From Cardinalis cardinalis (lineage: Eukaryota > Chordata > Aves > Passeriformes > Cardinalidae), in the NCBI GenBank assembly GCA_014549065.1, contig JACDOX010000007.1, positions 9,841,648 through 9,905,647 of the forward strand: 64,000 nucleotides of DNA, read 5' to 3'. Under the pieces are notes generated by a model. It saw nothing but the letters and a program-made list of their open reading frames with translations. It did not search any database and was not told the origin of the DNA. Below are positions 14,023 to 26,200 of the stretch, piece by piece; position 1 is the stretch's first letter, and the number at the start of each line of letters is the position of its first letter. The position numbers and the translations under genes are program-made.

Positions 14023-14464
14023 GATATTAATTGGAATGGGAGCATCAGAACAAACACTGTGTGAACATACAGAGTAAATTCTGGAACAGGTAAATCTGTT
14101 GTGGGCATTCTGGTTTAGGTGCTTAAAAATCACCACTGGGCATCTGTCTAGTTCTACCTCAAGACAATAAACATTTGTTGTCCTTTGATTATGTAGCATT
14201 ACTGTTCTTGTTGAAAAAACGTTATTGTTTTTTCATGTTTTCCAGTGCATCTGAAATCTGCTTATTTTTCCTAAGTTCTTGATTGAAATATTTTGTGCTT
14301 CAGAAAAAATAAAATACACACACAAAAACTTCCCTGATCCCATGTAAATTCAAATTAATATTCAGAAAAATTTAAGTTATTACTAGTTTGTATTTTCTTG
14401 TGATTCTTATTAAATGAGAAAAAAATTCACTATATCTACTTAAAAAAATTTTCCAAAACATGGA

Positions 14465-14552
14465 ATTGAATATGATTATTATATTATTAATTAATGATAT
14501 GATTAATTATTTATTATTAATATTATTATATTGAATAAATTGAATATTATTC
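14465..14552. repeat. AT-only low-complexity tract
   Basis: About 88 bases are almost entirely A and T, with repeated ATTATT, TTAATT and GATTAATTA blocks and partial dyad symmetry. It is typical of an imperfect ATT microsatellite. The repeated TAATTA cores are homeodomain-like, but this is expected from the composition. Confidence 0.75.
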
Positions 14553-14639
14553 TAAATTACTTCAGCCTCAAACTTTTTTAAAAAACTTCAGTATGGAGCC
14601 AAATTGTCCCACTGATTACTCTATGTGATAGAACTGAGA

Positions 14640-14877
14640 CTTAAAATACAGCCCCAAAGTGAAAATGTATGCATTCTGGTGGAAGAGTTTGCCGCTGCAC
14701 TGCAGTCACCGACCAGTCATCACCGACCCCAGGTTTGACTGGGCAATGTTCTTTTCCCACAGTCCAAGCAAAGGAGACTATTTCCAAAGAAATCGCCCTG
14801 CCACAATCCATTCCGCACTTGGACTTGGCTGTCAGCCTTGCTCTGCAGCCCCAACTGCAAAAAGGCAGGAAAGGAGC
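14640..14877. other. GC-richer segment beside an LTR, unassigned
   Basis: This segment borders the U5 end of the minus-strand LTR at 14878. If that LTR were a 5' LTR, the internal provirus would begin here on the minus strand. I see no primer-binding-site match or gag-like frame, so it is more likely host sequence. Open frames of 76 to 107 codons exist on both strands and none is recognised. Confidence 0.35.
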
Positions 14878-15345
14878 TATTATGGCTGAACTGCAGACAG
14901 CAACCAAGCCCCTTGCAGTCACTCATTCTCTTTGCCTGGCTGGGATGGGGGAGAGAATTGGAAGAGCAGAAATGAGACAGCTCGTGGGTTGAAATAAAGA
15001 CAGTTTAACAAGGAAAGCAAAACAAGGAATTCATTCACCACTTCCCATGGGAAGGCAGGTGCTCCATCCACAGGAGAGCTGGACACCATCACACCCAATG
15101 GTGACTTGGGAAGAAAAATGCTGTCACTCTGAACATCCCCTCCTTCCATATTGTCCCTCCAACTCTATAGGCTGGAGCATGATGTATGGAATGTCCCTTT
15201 GGTCAGCTGGGGTCAGCTGCCTCAGCTGTGTCCCCTCCCAGCTCCTTGTGCACCCCCAGCCTCCCCTCTGCTGGGGTGGGGTGAGAAGCAAAAAGGGCCT
15301 TAATGCTGCAAGCACTGCGCATCAGGAACAGAACTACCTCTGTAT
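14878..15345 (-). mobile_element. truncated avian ERV LTR, minus strand
   Basis: Read on the minus strand, this matches from memory a common bird LTR whose full form starts TGTGCTGGTTTTGGCTGG and ends with a GGTTAAACCACGACA-like terminus. The recognisable blocks, in plus-strand order, are the degraded U5 end near 14878-14915, the GGGATGGGGGAGAGAAT block near 14942, the CTCGTGGGTTGAAATAAAG block near 14981, the AATTCATTCACCACTTCCCATGGG block near 15028, and the CCTTTGGTCAGCTGGGGTCAGCTG block near 15195. Similarity ends near 15345 in the U3 part, so roughly 100 bp including the U3 terminus are missing. No target-site duplication can be identified because one end is lost. A 134-codon plus-strand open frame across it is antisense to the LTR and not a gene. 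Confidence 0.85.
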
Positions 15346-17070
15346 TATTCTGAAAGAAATAGAAACATTTATATGCTTTTATACTATGCTGCTCTCGTAT
15401 ATTTTTTGCTCTCGGTGTAGAAATAGAAATACTCCAGGCAAACAAAATTAAGGAGATGATTATTTTGTTGTTTCAAGTTTCATGACTACATCTCTGCTGT
15501 AGAAGCCAAATGTTTCAAGTCTCTTTGGATGCATAGAAGGCCCTAAGTACATTTCCCATGCTAGTCACACCTTTTGTCACAGGTTTTCCATTACTTAAAA
15601 AGAGTAAATGAAAATAGGAGATACATTTGTAATTTACCGTAGTTCAAAAATTGCAAGTACAAACTGGCATGTTTGAGCAAACAGAGCAAAACCAATCTGA
15701 AGGACAGTGGGCTTAAACTGCTCCTAAATAAGCTCTGAAACACTATTCTTCTGAGGTAAGAAAACAGGAAGCAGTAAGAATTAAATATTTTAGCCATGCC
15801 CTTCCTGAGTTATTGTAGGAGTAATTAATGCCATGGTATTACAGTATCATCTCGTAGTCAGCTAAGCAGCAACAACTAGAGTTGAATCATCACACCATGC
15901 GTGAGCTGCAGGAGATTAAAACTTTTACAAGTTCAATGTTCAGTTCAACTTAACTCTTTAGTCCTGAAAATATCATTCACTCCTATGTGACAACACAGAA
16001 TCAAAGCTCCATAAATACCTCGTACCATCCTTAATATATTCCTGAACAAAGATATTGAGAGTACCTCTGAGACAAAGTCAGAAAAGTTTGACTGGACCCT
16101 GAGATGCTGGCAACCCTTATTGTTAGTCCACCTGTAATTTGCTGCAGCAAATTGCTCTCACACATATGCAAAGACACAAATAAATGTGAAAGTGTGGTTT
16201 GACTGTATTCCAAAAGAGCAACCAGAGTCATTCCTGGACACACTTAGTCAGGTACCAGTAGCCAAACCACCACTGCAGCAAAGCTTAGAGCAAGCAGCAG
16301 AGCTCTGCCAGAAAACCCCAGCTCCTTTACAGGGGACAGCAGGCACTGCTGCTCCCAGATGACAGCCCCAGCCTGCCCTAGCTGATACTCATTCCTCCAT
16401 GGAGCTGGATTGTGCAGACACAGCTGGAATATCCTTGATGCGCTTCTTTTCACTGACGCTTTTTGCCTGCAGCTGAGCAGTAAGGCAAGTTTGTGCTGAG
16501 CAGAGAAATGCCCACAGCTTATATGCATGGTTTCTCAGTTTTCATGCAGACCAAGCATCCTGTTCCTATTTCCCATCAAAAGTGACTGCAATACAATCAG
16601 AAACACGGAAAAGTTTTTTGTTCACTCTGCTACAGTTCTGAAAGTTGACCACGTGTCAGTGACAGATTTTGTTTAGGACCTTCTTAAAAATCAAAAGACC
16701 ATTTTCTGCCTTGTGGTGGTGATTAAGCTGATAAATGCAGGGGTGGGGAGAAACTTGAATCTCTATATTTAGCAGATAATCAGGACTAACAAGGGGGTAA
16801 GGCTCTACCACTTACAGGAGTGACCTTGGGAATCACTGCAAGGTCCCCAATTCAGCATTCAGCCCCTTTAGTTACACAGTCCCACCATTCTTACGTACCA
16901 GCTCTAATACTGGAACAGCCTGCAAACACACAAATACCTTCCCCAAGACACCATTGTTTCTTCAGGTCTCATGGGAGTCCTTGCAGCATTTTTCACCTTC
17001 CATCTTAGTCTCTAACTCACAACAGTGCACTACTTCCTCACAGATCTGGTTCTTCTGACCTTGCCCCAGA
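15346..17070. other. unique noncoding stretch
   Basis: Nothing is recognised. A modest GC rise lies around 16250-16480, with an unremarkable 94-codon minus-strand open frame. No splice-bounded exon stands out. Confidence 0.5.
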
Positions 17071-17137
17071 ATACCTGTTTATGCTGAGGCCAGTGTGGAT
17101 AACACAGTGAGGCCTCAGCAGAGGAGTAAGCAGGTAT
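17071..17137. repeat. 67-base two-stem hairpin (pre-miRNA-like or MITE-like)
   Basis: The outer stem pairs 17071-17081 (ATACCTGTTTA) with 17127-17137 (TAAGCAGGTAT), giving 11 pairs with one wobble. The inner stem pairs 17082-17091 (TGCTGAGGCC) with 17111-17120 (GGCCTCAGCA), giving 10 perfect pairs. The 3' arm has a 6-base bulge at 17121-17126. The 19-base loop can close further through GTGT and ACAC. The size suits a miRNA precursor. The terminal TA could equally be the duplicated target of a small mariner-type element. No known miRNA seed is recognised. Confidence 0.6.
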
Positions 17138-19329
17138 ATAACAGGCAATGTAATGAAATGATAAATCCAATTCCTAAAATCTGGTAATTTGAATTGTAAA
17201 TATAGCAGATAGGTACCACCCTTTGAATATTAAGAGTAGGTGTTCACATTGCTACACCTCAAAAAAGTAGAAAGTGGGAGTACATATATTTGTGTTGGAA
17301 AGACAGACAATGAAATTAAGGGAATGCATGTAAGTACCAAGGCCTAGACAGGACATAGCACAGTAGGATGAGGATGGTAGGAGAGTTAACTATGAAATAC
17401 ACCGTTGATAAGATGGCTTGTGTAGAAGCTTATCCATTTATTTGGTTTGGGCATTCCTCCATAACCATAGAAATGTCATAAACTGATTTTAAACATTGTA
17501 GCTATCTTCGGAGTTGTTTGGTGACTGCACACAGCAGCTGGACAAATGATGGGAATTTATTCTCTTTCCCAAGCCCTTTAAAAATACCTGCCTTTCATAT
17601 TAACATCTCCCTGCTTGCAAACGACAGGCAGATTACCAGAAGTGAGGGTTTCAAGTTCTTGGCAAATTGCAAGGATTTATTCCTTTTATGATTCCTAGGC
17701 CCACCCCAAACTTACAAGTAAGTAAAAGTTTCAGTGATGAAAATGGCAGCATGATCCCCTCACCTCAAATAAGTAAAACAACAACAAAATAAAGATCTTC
17801 AGAAATGGGCAAGTATTTCAGAGGAAACCCATCTGACAGCTGGCTGCCTGTAGCTCCAATAAATGGTTGTTTGACATGCTCCTGTTGACTTTCATCAGCC
17901 AGCTATTCCCCCCAAGACATCATGCTAATTTAAAGATTCAATCCCATATTTCTTTTTTTATTTTTACCTGATACACTTAAAAGTCATCCAAAAAATACTT
18001 AGGGACTGAACATTGATGAGGAAGCCACAATTTTACATTCAAATTATGTACTTATAAACCTTCTTCATTTGGAAACGTCATAAATAATTATATAAAATAA
18101 AAGTAATTACTCCCAACTATTTATTATAAAGCAAGGAAAACAGAGGTCTAACCAAAGTGTTTTGATGCTTTTTGATGTATGTAAAGTGTATTCTTTGCTT
18201 TCGCAGAGCTCCTTTACATGGGAATTTCTGAAAGCATTAAAAAATTAGTATTATTATTATATCATGGATGAGATACTTGGCATTGTAGGAAGCTAGTTAT
18301 TTGTCAGCTTCATAGTCCTCTAGGGTCTATTGCACACCTACATGGTACACCTGACTGCTAGGCCTGATTTTTCTTTTCTAAGCTAGCAAATGAATAAAAA
18401 AGCCCACGTAAATCTGACAACCCTCAGCTGGATAAATTTCTCAGGGGTTTTTACAAAGAGAGTTTTATTCCCACTAAGAGCTGAAAGAAACACATATCTC
18501 ATTAAATTTTTGCTAGATAAAGAGCCTGTCCCCTCTCCCGTCCCTCAGATTTATCATAGAGACAACTGCTGAGTCAGGCAGAAAATGATATTTCAAAAAA
18601 AATTATCCAGATTCACAAGAAGGAAAAAAGGAGTACAGAGACCTGCAGGATGTAGTAAAAAAATGTATAGCTTTGAGTTTGAGTGCCTTGCTCAGTAGCA
18701 TTGGGGAAAGCTTCTAAATATGAAAAAATAAAACATGTTATCTACACTGTCCTTCTGGGAGCATATGCATGCAGGTCTGGTCAGAGGTTGGTATTTCTAA
18801 CTCCTTATTATTATGTTTGGGTATTTTTAAAGTCCGTTATGAGGTTCTCACAAAAATCCATATCACCATAAAAGGACAGAGTAAGCACAAGCTCAGTAAA
18901 AATACTCCTGGATGAAGCTGTATGAAGTCATTGTCCACTCTGAGGGGCACTGGATGTGGCAATTTCCCTCAGACGGTTTTAAAGAGTTGTAAAGTGTTGG
19001 CTCAGTAACCACTTCTCGGTGGTGGTGCTTTAACCATCACTGTTCTTTGAAACATCTTTTTACTAAAGACTGTTACCATATGGAGATCACCAACTGGCTT
19101 TCATCTTATTTCAAGACTGGAATGTGGCAAAAAGGCAACTGCTTTCCATTGATTGATGACCTTCATCTGCAGAAGGGCAAAGGTGAAATGAATGAACATG
19201 AATTTCAGTCTACCTGCTGATTCTCTGGGACTCCCTCTTTTGGTTGAAGTGGCCACAAATCCAGAACAAGCTCAAGACCACAAACCTCTACCACTGTGGG
19301 GCTGGCTCGCCATGTGTGGAAATTTAGGG
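17138..19329. other. unique noncoding stretch
   Basis: No gene or retroelement is recognised. Open frames are about 60 codons. The end of this stretch runs without a clear boundary into the LTR-like segment that follows. Confidence 0.5.
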
Positions 19330-19584
19330 TACTGGGAATATTTTTTGTTTGTTTTAGAGTGCCTTGACTCTTAGGGGAGTACTGACTTTAACTCTTATTT
19401 ATGGAGAAAGTTCCTTAGACTTTAAGATAGACTAGAATTTATAAAAGTGTAAAATAGATTATAGACAGTAGTGTAAGTGAGAAATTTAAATCATTTAGTG
19501 AGAAATTTAAGTTTCAAGATTTTTAGTATGTTGTAGATAAAAGTAAGATAAAGGGCATAGAGTGTAATTTTAAGTTTCTTCTTT
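19330..19584 (+). mobile_element. possible ERV LTR/leader-like segment
   Basis: This is a strongly purine-biased AT-rich stretch with a 21-bp direct repeat: AGTGAGAAATTTAA occurs at 19476-19489 and again at 19497-19510. Its texture, with repeated TAGATTATAG, GTAAG and AGATAAA blocks, recalls passerine ERV leader or LTR sequence, but I cannot name a family or find both termini. It is followed by a long pyrimidine tract. It could also be unique sequence with a local duplication. Confidence 0.35.
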
Positions 19585-20067
19585 ATGCTTTTTTTTCCCT
19601 TCTTCTTCAATCCAGACCCAAAGAAACCGATAACCATGCCCATGAGGTTTCAGGAGGGAGAACACAGCTGCCCTGACCAACTTTTTCTCAAATGGCAGAG
19701 GGCTGGGATTTTCCTCATGAAACCACATCCATGTCAGGAAGAACTGCCAGCTAACACCAAGCCCCAAGCCAGCAAAGGCAGTGCCTGTCAGCCCCCACAG
19801 CCACCCCGTTTCAGGGGCAGTGCTGCCTCCAGCTCCTCTGTGAGGACACATTTCACCTGGCAGCCTGCACTGTCCATGCTTCTCCTTGCACCCTGGGCAC
19901 CCAGGAGGCGCCAGCCTGGGGCCTCATCCCTTGTCCCTGCCAACCCCATGCCATCTCCTGCCCCCATGATGATTGGAAACTTGGGACATGCCATCACAGG
20001 CAGCCAAACTTACGCCTCTCTCCCACTCCAAGCAGGCCTGGGCTTTGCACGCCAGTGTGGTTTCTGA
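19585..20067 (+). CDS. unassigned 160-codon open frame in a GC-rich island
   Basis: An ATG at 19585 opens a 160-codon frame, the longest ATG-started frame in the window that neither crosses Ns nor runs antisense to a repeat. The first ten residues come from a T-rich tract and are nearly all hydrophobic (Phe-rich). That tract ends in a CAG at 19613-19615, which looks like a splice acceptor, so a real exon would begin at 19616 and the upstream ATG would be intronic. The rest is rich in Pro, Ser, Ala and Gln, with no domain, signal peptide or repeat I recognise. Composition shifts abruptly from AT-rich to GC-rich at the acceptor. It could be an ERV-derived exon, a lncRNA exon or a chance frame. 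Coding status is unproven. Confidence 0.2.
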   Translation: MLFFPFFFNPDPKKPITMPMRFQEGEHSCPDQLFLKWQRAGIFLMKPHPCQEELPANTKPQASKGSACQPPQPPRFRGSAASSSSVRTHFTWQPALSMLLLAPWAPRRRQPGASSLVPANPMPSPAPMMIGNLGHAITGSQTYASLPLQAGLGFARQCGF

Positions 20068-23000
20068 AATAGTTGGTCCTGGAAGGATCTTGCCAACTAT
20101 TTACTTAGTAATTTTTTTAAATGAAACATTATGATCCTGATGTGGGCTGGAAGCATTTTGACACTGTGAGATGAGAAAGGTGGTTGTCTGGTTCAGGTCT
20201 GTCACACACACCCTCCGAGATTGCATGTCCCAACCCCCCTTCACTTCAGCCCTGTTTTCATTTCATAGTTAACACCATCTCTTCTGATGCCCAGACAGAA
20301 TGTAAATATCAGAAATAATTATAATACTTACTGCAGTTTGTGCCAAGATAATAGCCTGCTCTAGTGGCATTTCTCCTACTTTAGGCAGGATATGCCAGCC
20401 ATTGTTATTTAATGTCATGGAATGTGCAGTGTTTCCATGTTATATGTTTGTCGATCAGTCTTATCAATTTGAGGAAAATTGAATTTATTATTTTTATACC
20501 CAAAAACTGATTTCTGCCCACTGTCTGTAGAGCAACACAAGAATACATCAGAAGGCGAGGAGGACAGAATAAACCAAGAACATATAAATGCAACTGGATG
20601 TGAATTTTTGCACCTGTAAGCATCCTTTAGGATAAGTTAAATACGCTAGAAGGTGATTGAGAATTTTCATCAGTCCTGAAGACTGAATAATTTAAATGCA
20701 GGGCTTCTTCTCATCTAATACAATATGCTGAGTATAGAATCCTAAACAAACAACGTTGAATTTAAATCTGGTTGGCACAAAATGTGAAATGGAAAAAACC
20801 ATTTAACCCCATGTGAGCCTGCATGCTCTGTGACTGAAGTACCATCTGGTTACTGGGAAAGTGGAAGGAAAATCTACTTTTACTGCAAGGAAAAAAAGGA
20901 TAGGGCATGCTAAACATATCTGAAAAAAAAAACCCAAGAAAATATATCCCAAATCCTGTAACTGTGCTAATGTTAGATGATGACCTCTGTTTGCCTTGTC
21001 TGTCATTACAGCTGATGTTAGTGGGAGACAAATCTAGAAGCCTGTGCATCCCAATAGTCACCATATTCCTGAAAAATTGAGTAAGAGCCGGATGGACCTT
21101 ACTGTTATTTATAGAAAGCCTTAGAAGAGCTTCAGAGCTACAGGAAAATAGCAGAGCAAATCCTTTAACTTGTAAAAGAGCCTAAATGCATGTGGCTAGG
21201 CCAGGAATAGGTTCAGGAATTAGTTGGTGGCAAGGAAACCAAGGGAGACCTTCCTCCATTGTTGCAGACCATTCTATGCCATGTGAGCTGTTATTCCATC
21301 TCTATCAGCCAGTCCTTTCCAAATGGCCATGCAGCAGCCAATATTTTCAACTGCATTTCCCAGCAATATTTACAGAAATTAATTTTCATAACTTTACCTG
21401 CTAATTAATCCTAGGGGTGCCTTATATAGGCATTTTTTAACATAATCACTGCCATCAGCCAGTAATGTATTAACTCTGGTGGTGGCATGCTGTGAGAGTT
21501 GGTCATCTCATTCTGTTTTGTTATATTGTAAAACTGGGGCAAACTGCTGAGATTTCAGATTACTGTGAGTTTATATTTTTTCCTTCTCCAACTTTTCTCA
21601 TATCTGCAAGACTCTCGCAAAGCTGACACGCTTTTCTCAGAGTCAAAACACCTCAGCCTTCATTCTTCCAGTGCACTTAGCACAGGCAGTGATAAAATTT
21701 GATTTTATTTGCCTTGTACTGTGTTTTAACACAAAGCACCGATTGATATGTCACTTTAAAAAAAAAAAAAGAACCTTAGTACTGTAGTGAACAACCCAAC
21801 TACTTGTTATATTAGGATTACCCTTTTAGTTTTAAACTTTACGACAGCTTGCTTAAACACGACCTATATTTTTTGCAGCTTTACACAAAAATGTATCTAT
21901 TACAGGCAGCTACTACTTCTATGAATGACAAAGGTGAGAAATATGCTGTTCTGGGCAAGCTGTCCAAATAACCCTAATTGCTTTTTTGCCAGATGTCATT
22001 TTGCAGAATTAACTCTGACAGTCCCATTCCTGCCCCTTTCCTTCCTCACCTCCATCAAACTGACACTCCTTATAATCTAGCTATGATTAGCTAGAAATAG
22101 CTAATTTCCACAGCTATGCTTTTGACAAATGTTCAGGAGAGGGTGTTGGCAATCATACAGCTTCTTCTAGGTTATCATTCAATTTGCAGGCACCAATGTG
22201 CTCTCTATCCTTGGTGAGAAACAGGACTCCATTTAGGAAAGAGAATCAACTTCAGCTGACTTAACCTCCTAAATAAAGATATGAACTTTTATTTTCTGAT
22301 TTTCTGTCCAGACTACTAATGTACACTTAAAGAACATTCAGGTTTTTTTCAGAGTAAGACAAAAAAGCCACTGCTGAATTAAAATCATACTGCTCTAGGA
22401 TGTTGCATGAGCATCTTAAGACATGATCACAAACAAAACTATTTTGTGCTTGTGACTTCCAGACAAAATAGTCTGTTCTTCCATCCTGATTTTCATATAA
22501 ACACATCAAAAAGCATGAAATTCTTATGAGGATCAAAGTGACTTATGTGAACATCTCTGATACTTGAAATATCTCCAGCAACATTAACATTAAAGCACAT
22601 ATTTAATGAATATAATTACTGCTTAAATAACTATTATATCCAAAGTATGAAGCATTTATCTGATTATGAGATTTCACTGAAGCCAATAAAGCTTGTCTTT
22701 TTCTTTTCACAATGTGTCACTACATTTTTCTTCAGTTTTTAATCCAGATGCAATCTGGCATGAAAAAAACTGCTGGCTTCCCAGACACATTCTGATAAGC
22801 CAAATTCCATGCTGATTCAAACCCGTTTCAGTGAGAGCATGTGGATTTCAAAGGCAGCATACAACAGTTGCTGCTGTTGAGAAACTTCTGAAGAGACATG
22901 AATCACCACAGCCAAAATAAAATTGAAGATATCTGGGATTTCTTTTATGGATCAAGGCTCTTGCCCATTTCCCTCTTTGCATTAATCTACTGCATATGTT

Positions 23001-23174
23001 TTTCTGTTTGTTTTCTTTCTGATAGTACATGAATTCACAGTGATCAGTTTCTGCTTTTGTTGCTGCTGTATCCAACAATTTAATTTCCATGCATACAGCA
23101 AGTTCTACTGGAAAACAAACAAGCAGACAAACAGACAAACAAAAAGCCTCCGAAATCACACAGACAATTTTTTT
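20068..23174. other. unique noncoding stretch
   Basis: No exon, RNA or retroelement is recognised. It contains a short A run near 21759-21770 and a CAAA/CAGA-type microsatellite near 23112-23145. Frames are at most about 115 codons. Confidence 0.5.
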
Positions 23175-23242
23175 CTGTACAATCCTGAATAGAACCAATG
23201 CTTTCCTACTGTATAATCCTGAATGGTACCAACACTTTCTAA
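23175..23242 (+). repeat. 34-bp tandem duplication, two diverged copies
   Basis: The unit at 23175-23208 is repeated at 23209-23242. Both copies share CTGTA.AATCCTGAAT, then ACCAA and CTTTC, with a few substitutions. It is a small local duplication of moderate age with no sign of function. Confidence 0.75.
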
Positions 23243-26200
23243 TCTTCTTCCATTGCTATTAATGAACTGTGTGTGGTTTTTTGGGGGTGGGGGGTTTGTT
23301 GCTTTTTTAAAAAATTAAATTAACATTTCTATTTTTACTGTTATAATCTGGACTAAAGTTCATTTCTCTATTACAAATATAACACAACAGTAAAACAGAT
23401 GAAGGTGCATAGCCTTTTTCTCTCTATTTCAATTGTGAATCTGATATGCAGTGCCACTGACGCAAACAGAATTACACAGATTCAGACATACAAGAATAAA
23501 AGACAGAATAATCTAAATATAAATTTGGACCCAAAATGAGGCTTACCTTTGCATAAAAGCTTCTGATAGTATTGCAATTGGGAAAGCACATCTAGCTAAA
23601 TATGCATGGGTACAGATAAATATGCATATAGGCTATTCTTGTAGCTGCAAAAATGCGAATAGAAATGAAACCTATTTAACTCTGTAAGACGAGAAAGCAA
23701 GTGGGAAAATCAAATTGGAATCAGGAACACTTCCACAAAAATATTCTTTTGCATCAAAAAATACCCTTTTATAGACAGACACTCATGTAGACAGACTTAC
23801 TGAAATCTAGATAATATTGCTTCTATCAGCACTTGATTCAACAGCAACATGTGCATGTTTATCAAGGAAGATTATTTTTCCCAGTAAGTTAATGCCCTAA
23901 ATTATAGTTTATCATAAAACACTGTTGTTAATATTTACTCTGAGTAGAAGAATAGCTCTGATTATGTCTTCATCTATTTGATTTTTCTCTACACACATAG
24001 TGCACATTGGCTTACTTTGTTTGCTGCTGATTAACAGAGAACGAGTCTTGGAGATAGCAGTCTATTTTAAGCATATGTTTTAGAACAACTAAACAAATCT
24101 GAAAAATAAAAGAAAAAGTCAAAGCTGTGGTATTTCCAGAATCTATAGCAGAAGATCCCAACAATGCAAGCTGAATCTTCAAATTCTCTGTTCTGGCGTC
24201 ATGCTGCTCGGCTTATCCTTAAACACCAGGGCAGCAAAAGACAAGGGTGAAGTGTAAAGCACCATATTGTAGGAGGGTGAGAGAGAAGGTGGGGAAAGAA
24301 GGTGACAATCCTCTNAAGTCTTAGAATAGTAATCCAACATCTGCTAAAATGAAGCAGATGATAGGACAGCAGCTGATGCACTTAGTGAGCAAACAACCCT
24401 TTGGACAACTCCTCTTGTCTCTCACCCTTCCTCTATCACTTTGAGGAGCAACATCTTCTAGTGACATTGAGAAGAAGGAATCACTAATCCATCCTTTTTC
24501 CAGTGGTCTAGGGGGACCCATAGCAGGAAGACAACTCTTACTAAGCTCAGTAGGGTAAAAAGTAGCAGAGGACATAAAATATGTCCTGGATGCACTTTAT
24601 ACCAGCCTGAGAAGAAGATTAGAGCAAAAACTTCTGATTTTTTTCTTTTTGGTCTTGTCTGACTATTGCTAGGTATACATGTATGTGCTGGGAATGGAGA
24701 AGGGAAAGGAAACTTATTCAAAAGCATGTAGGGGGAAGAAGAAAACTGACAGAAATTTAAAGCCCGACTGCATTATGAACCTTTAAGACTATGTCTAAGA
24801 ACACAACACAATTTAAAAAGAAAAGCCATCCCCTCCCAAATGATAGTTCCTCTAAATTCAGAGGCTCATCATTCTAGTTTGATACAGTTCAGTTGGACAT
24901 CAGACTTCTATCTCCACCCTCCTCACCATATAAACTATTCCATTTAAATACACTGATATCATATTATGTAGCACCCTTTGTGCTAAAATTTTCAAGGCAA
25001 TTTCAAAAACATTATTTTCAACTCACACACAGGAAAAGCAGGAGAAAAAAATTAAGTGGTCTGTCCAGCACAGCTTCTCAAACTGCATCTGCTCTCAGTA
25101 CAAGCTGGTCAAAGCTGGGCACATCCACATGTATCAGAGTCAGATGCAGATAGCCAAGGTGGACTTGAACACGCCAGCAGCAGCCCTGCAAGCATTATAA
25201 AGTTATCAGCTCAACACTCTATGCTAAGAAACAGGGAATAGCAGCCCCTGGAGCACCACCCTAACATAACCAGGCTGGGAAAACGTGCAAGCAACTTCAG
25301 CAGTGGGAATGGCGCTCGCATAAACCTCCCCGCGCTTAGGCACGGCATTGACTTGACTGTAGGTGGAGCCCAAGAATCCCTATCCAGCCCTGCGTTTTGT
25401 GGGATGAATGCTCGCTGCACTCACTCTCATTCCCTCTCTAGAACCTTCACTAGCCTTGCATCAAAAGCCAGCACAGCAGTTTTTAATTGAAATGGCTACA
25501 GAGGGTCAAAGCCGCTGAGGAGTATTTTTAGAATAACACATAGCTGACTGAAAAGGTGGACTGTTCTCACTCCAAGTTACATCAGAGTACTTGTAACTAA
25601 CCATGCTGATAATCTGCTCACAGAAGCAACCAGATCTCCCAGGAACTCCTTCCTTTCCTTGTCCCCACCTAGATTCAGGCTGTTTCCTGCAAACCACGGG
25701 GAAACAGATTACCAGGATCACCCTCCCTCAAGACCAAACAACACAGGCACTACTAACCCAGTCTCCATTTCCATTTATCCTAACTTTACAGCAGCAATAC
25801 TGTGTTCTTTAGGGGGCCATATATTAAGAGCAAAACTGGATAAGCAGCCCTTGCATTTGTTTCACTCACTGATTCCAGATAGGAGTAAAGCCATTAGAAA
25901 CATAAGCTTCATCAAATAATATGCTCTCTCATTGAGAAGCAAGATTTTTAGTAATCCTCTTTATTGTTAATTGCTAATATTTAACTTTTCAAATCTGAAC
26001 AGGCTTTTAAATAATTATTATTTTATTGTTTACACATGCAAAATAAAACTCATTACATGTTAGGAAGCTTACAGATAATTTGTTAAATATTTCAAATGGC
26101 ATTTATTAAAATAAGTTTCTCAGTCTTAGTCATAGGACAGTACATCTCAGGTTCTGCTCCAAATTATACCCATTGTTCTCTCTTAAGAATGAATCCAAAT

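Larger units (their letters stand above)
11687..14464. other. unique noncoding stretch
   Basis: No exon, RNA gene or retroelement is recognised. It contains a 19-bp palindrome at 12131-12149 and a CAAA-type simple repeat near 13980-14022. Open frames are under 100 codons and unremarkable. Confidence 0.55.

Noticed and set aside
15047..15451. 134-codon plus-strand open frame
   Set aside because: It is antisense to the minus-strand LTR for most of its length.
23278..23312. G-rich run near 23283 as a possible G-quadruplex
   Set aside because: Only two adequate G runs are present, while four are needed.
25310..25345. Small CpG cluster that might mark a promoter
   Set aside because: It is only a few CpG in about 35 bases, much too short for a CpG island, with no downstream exon.
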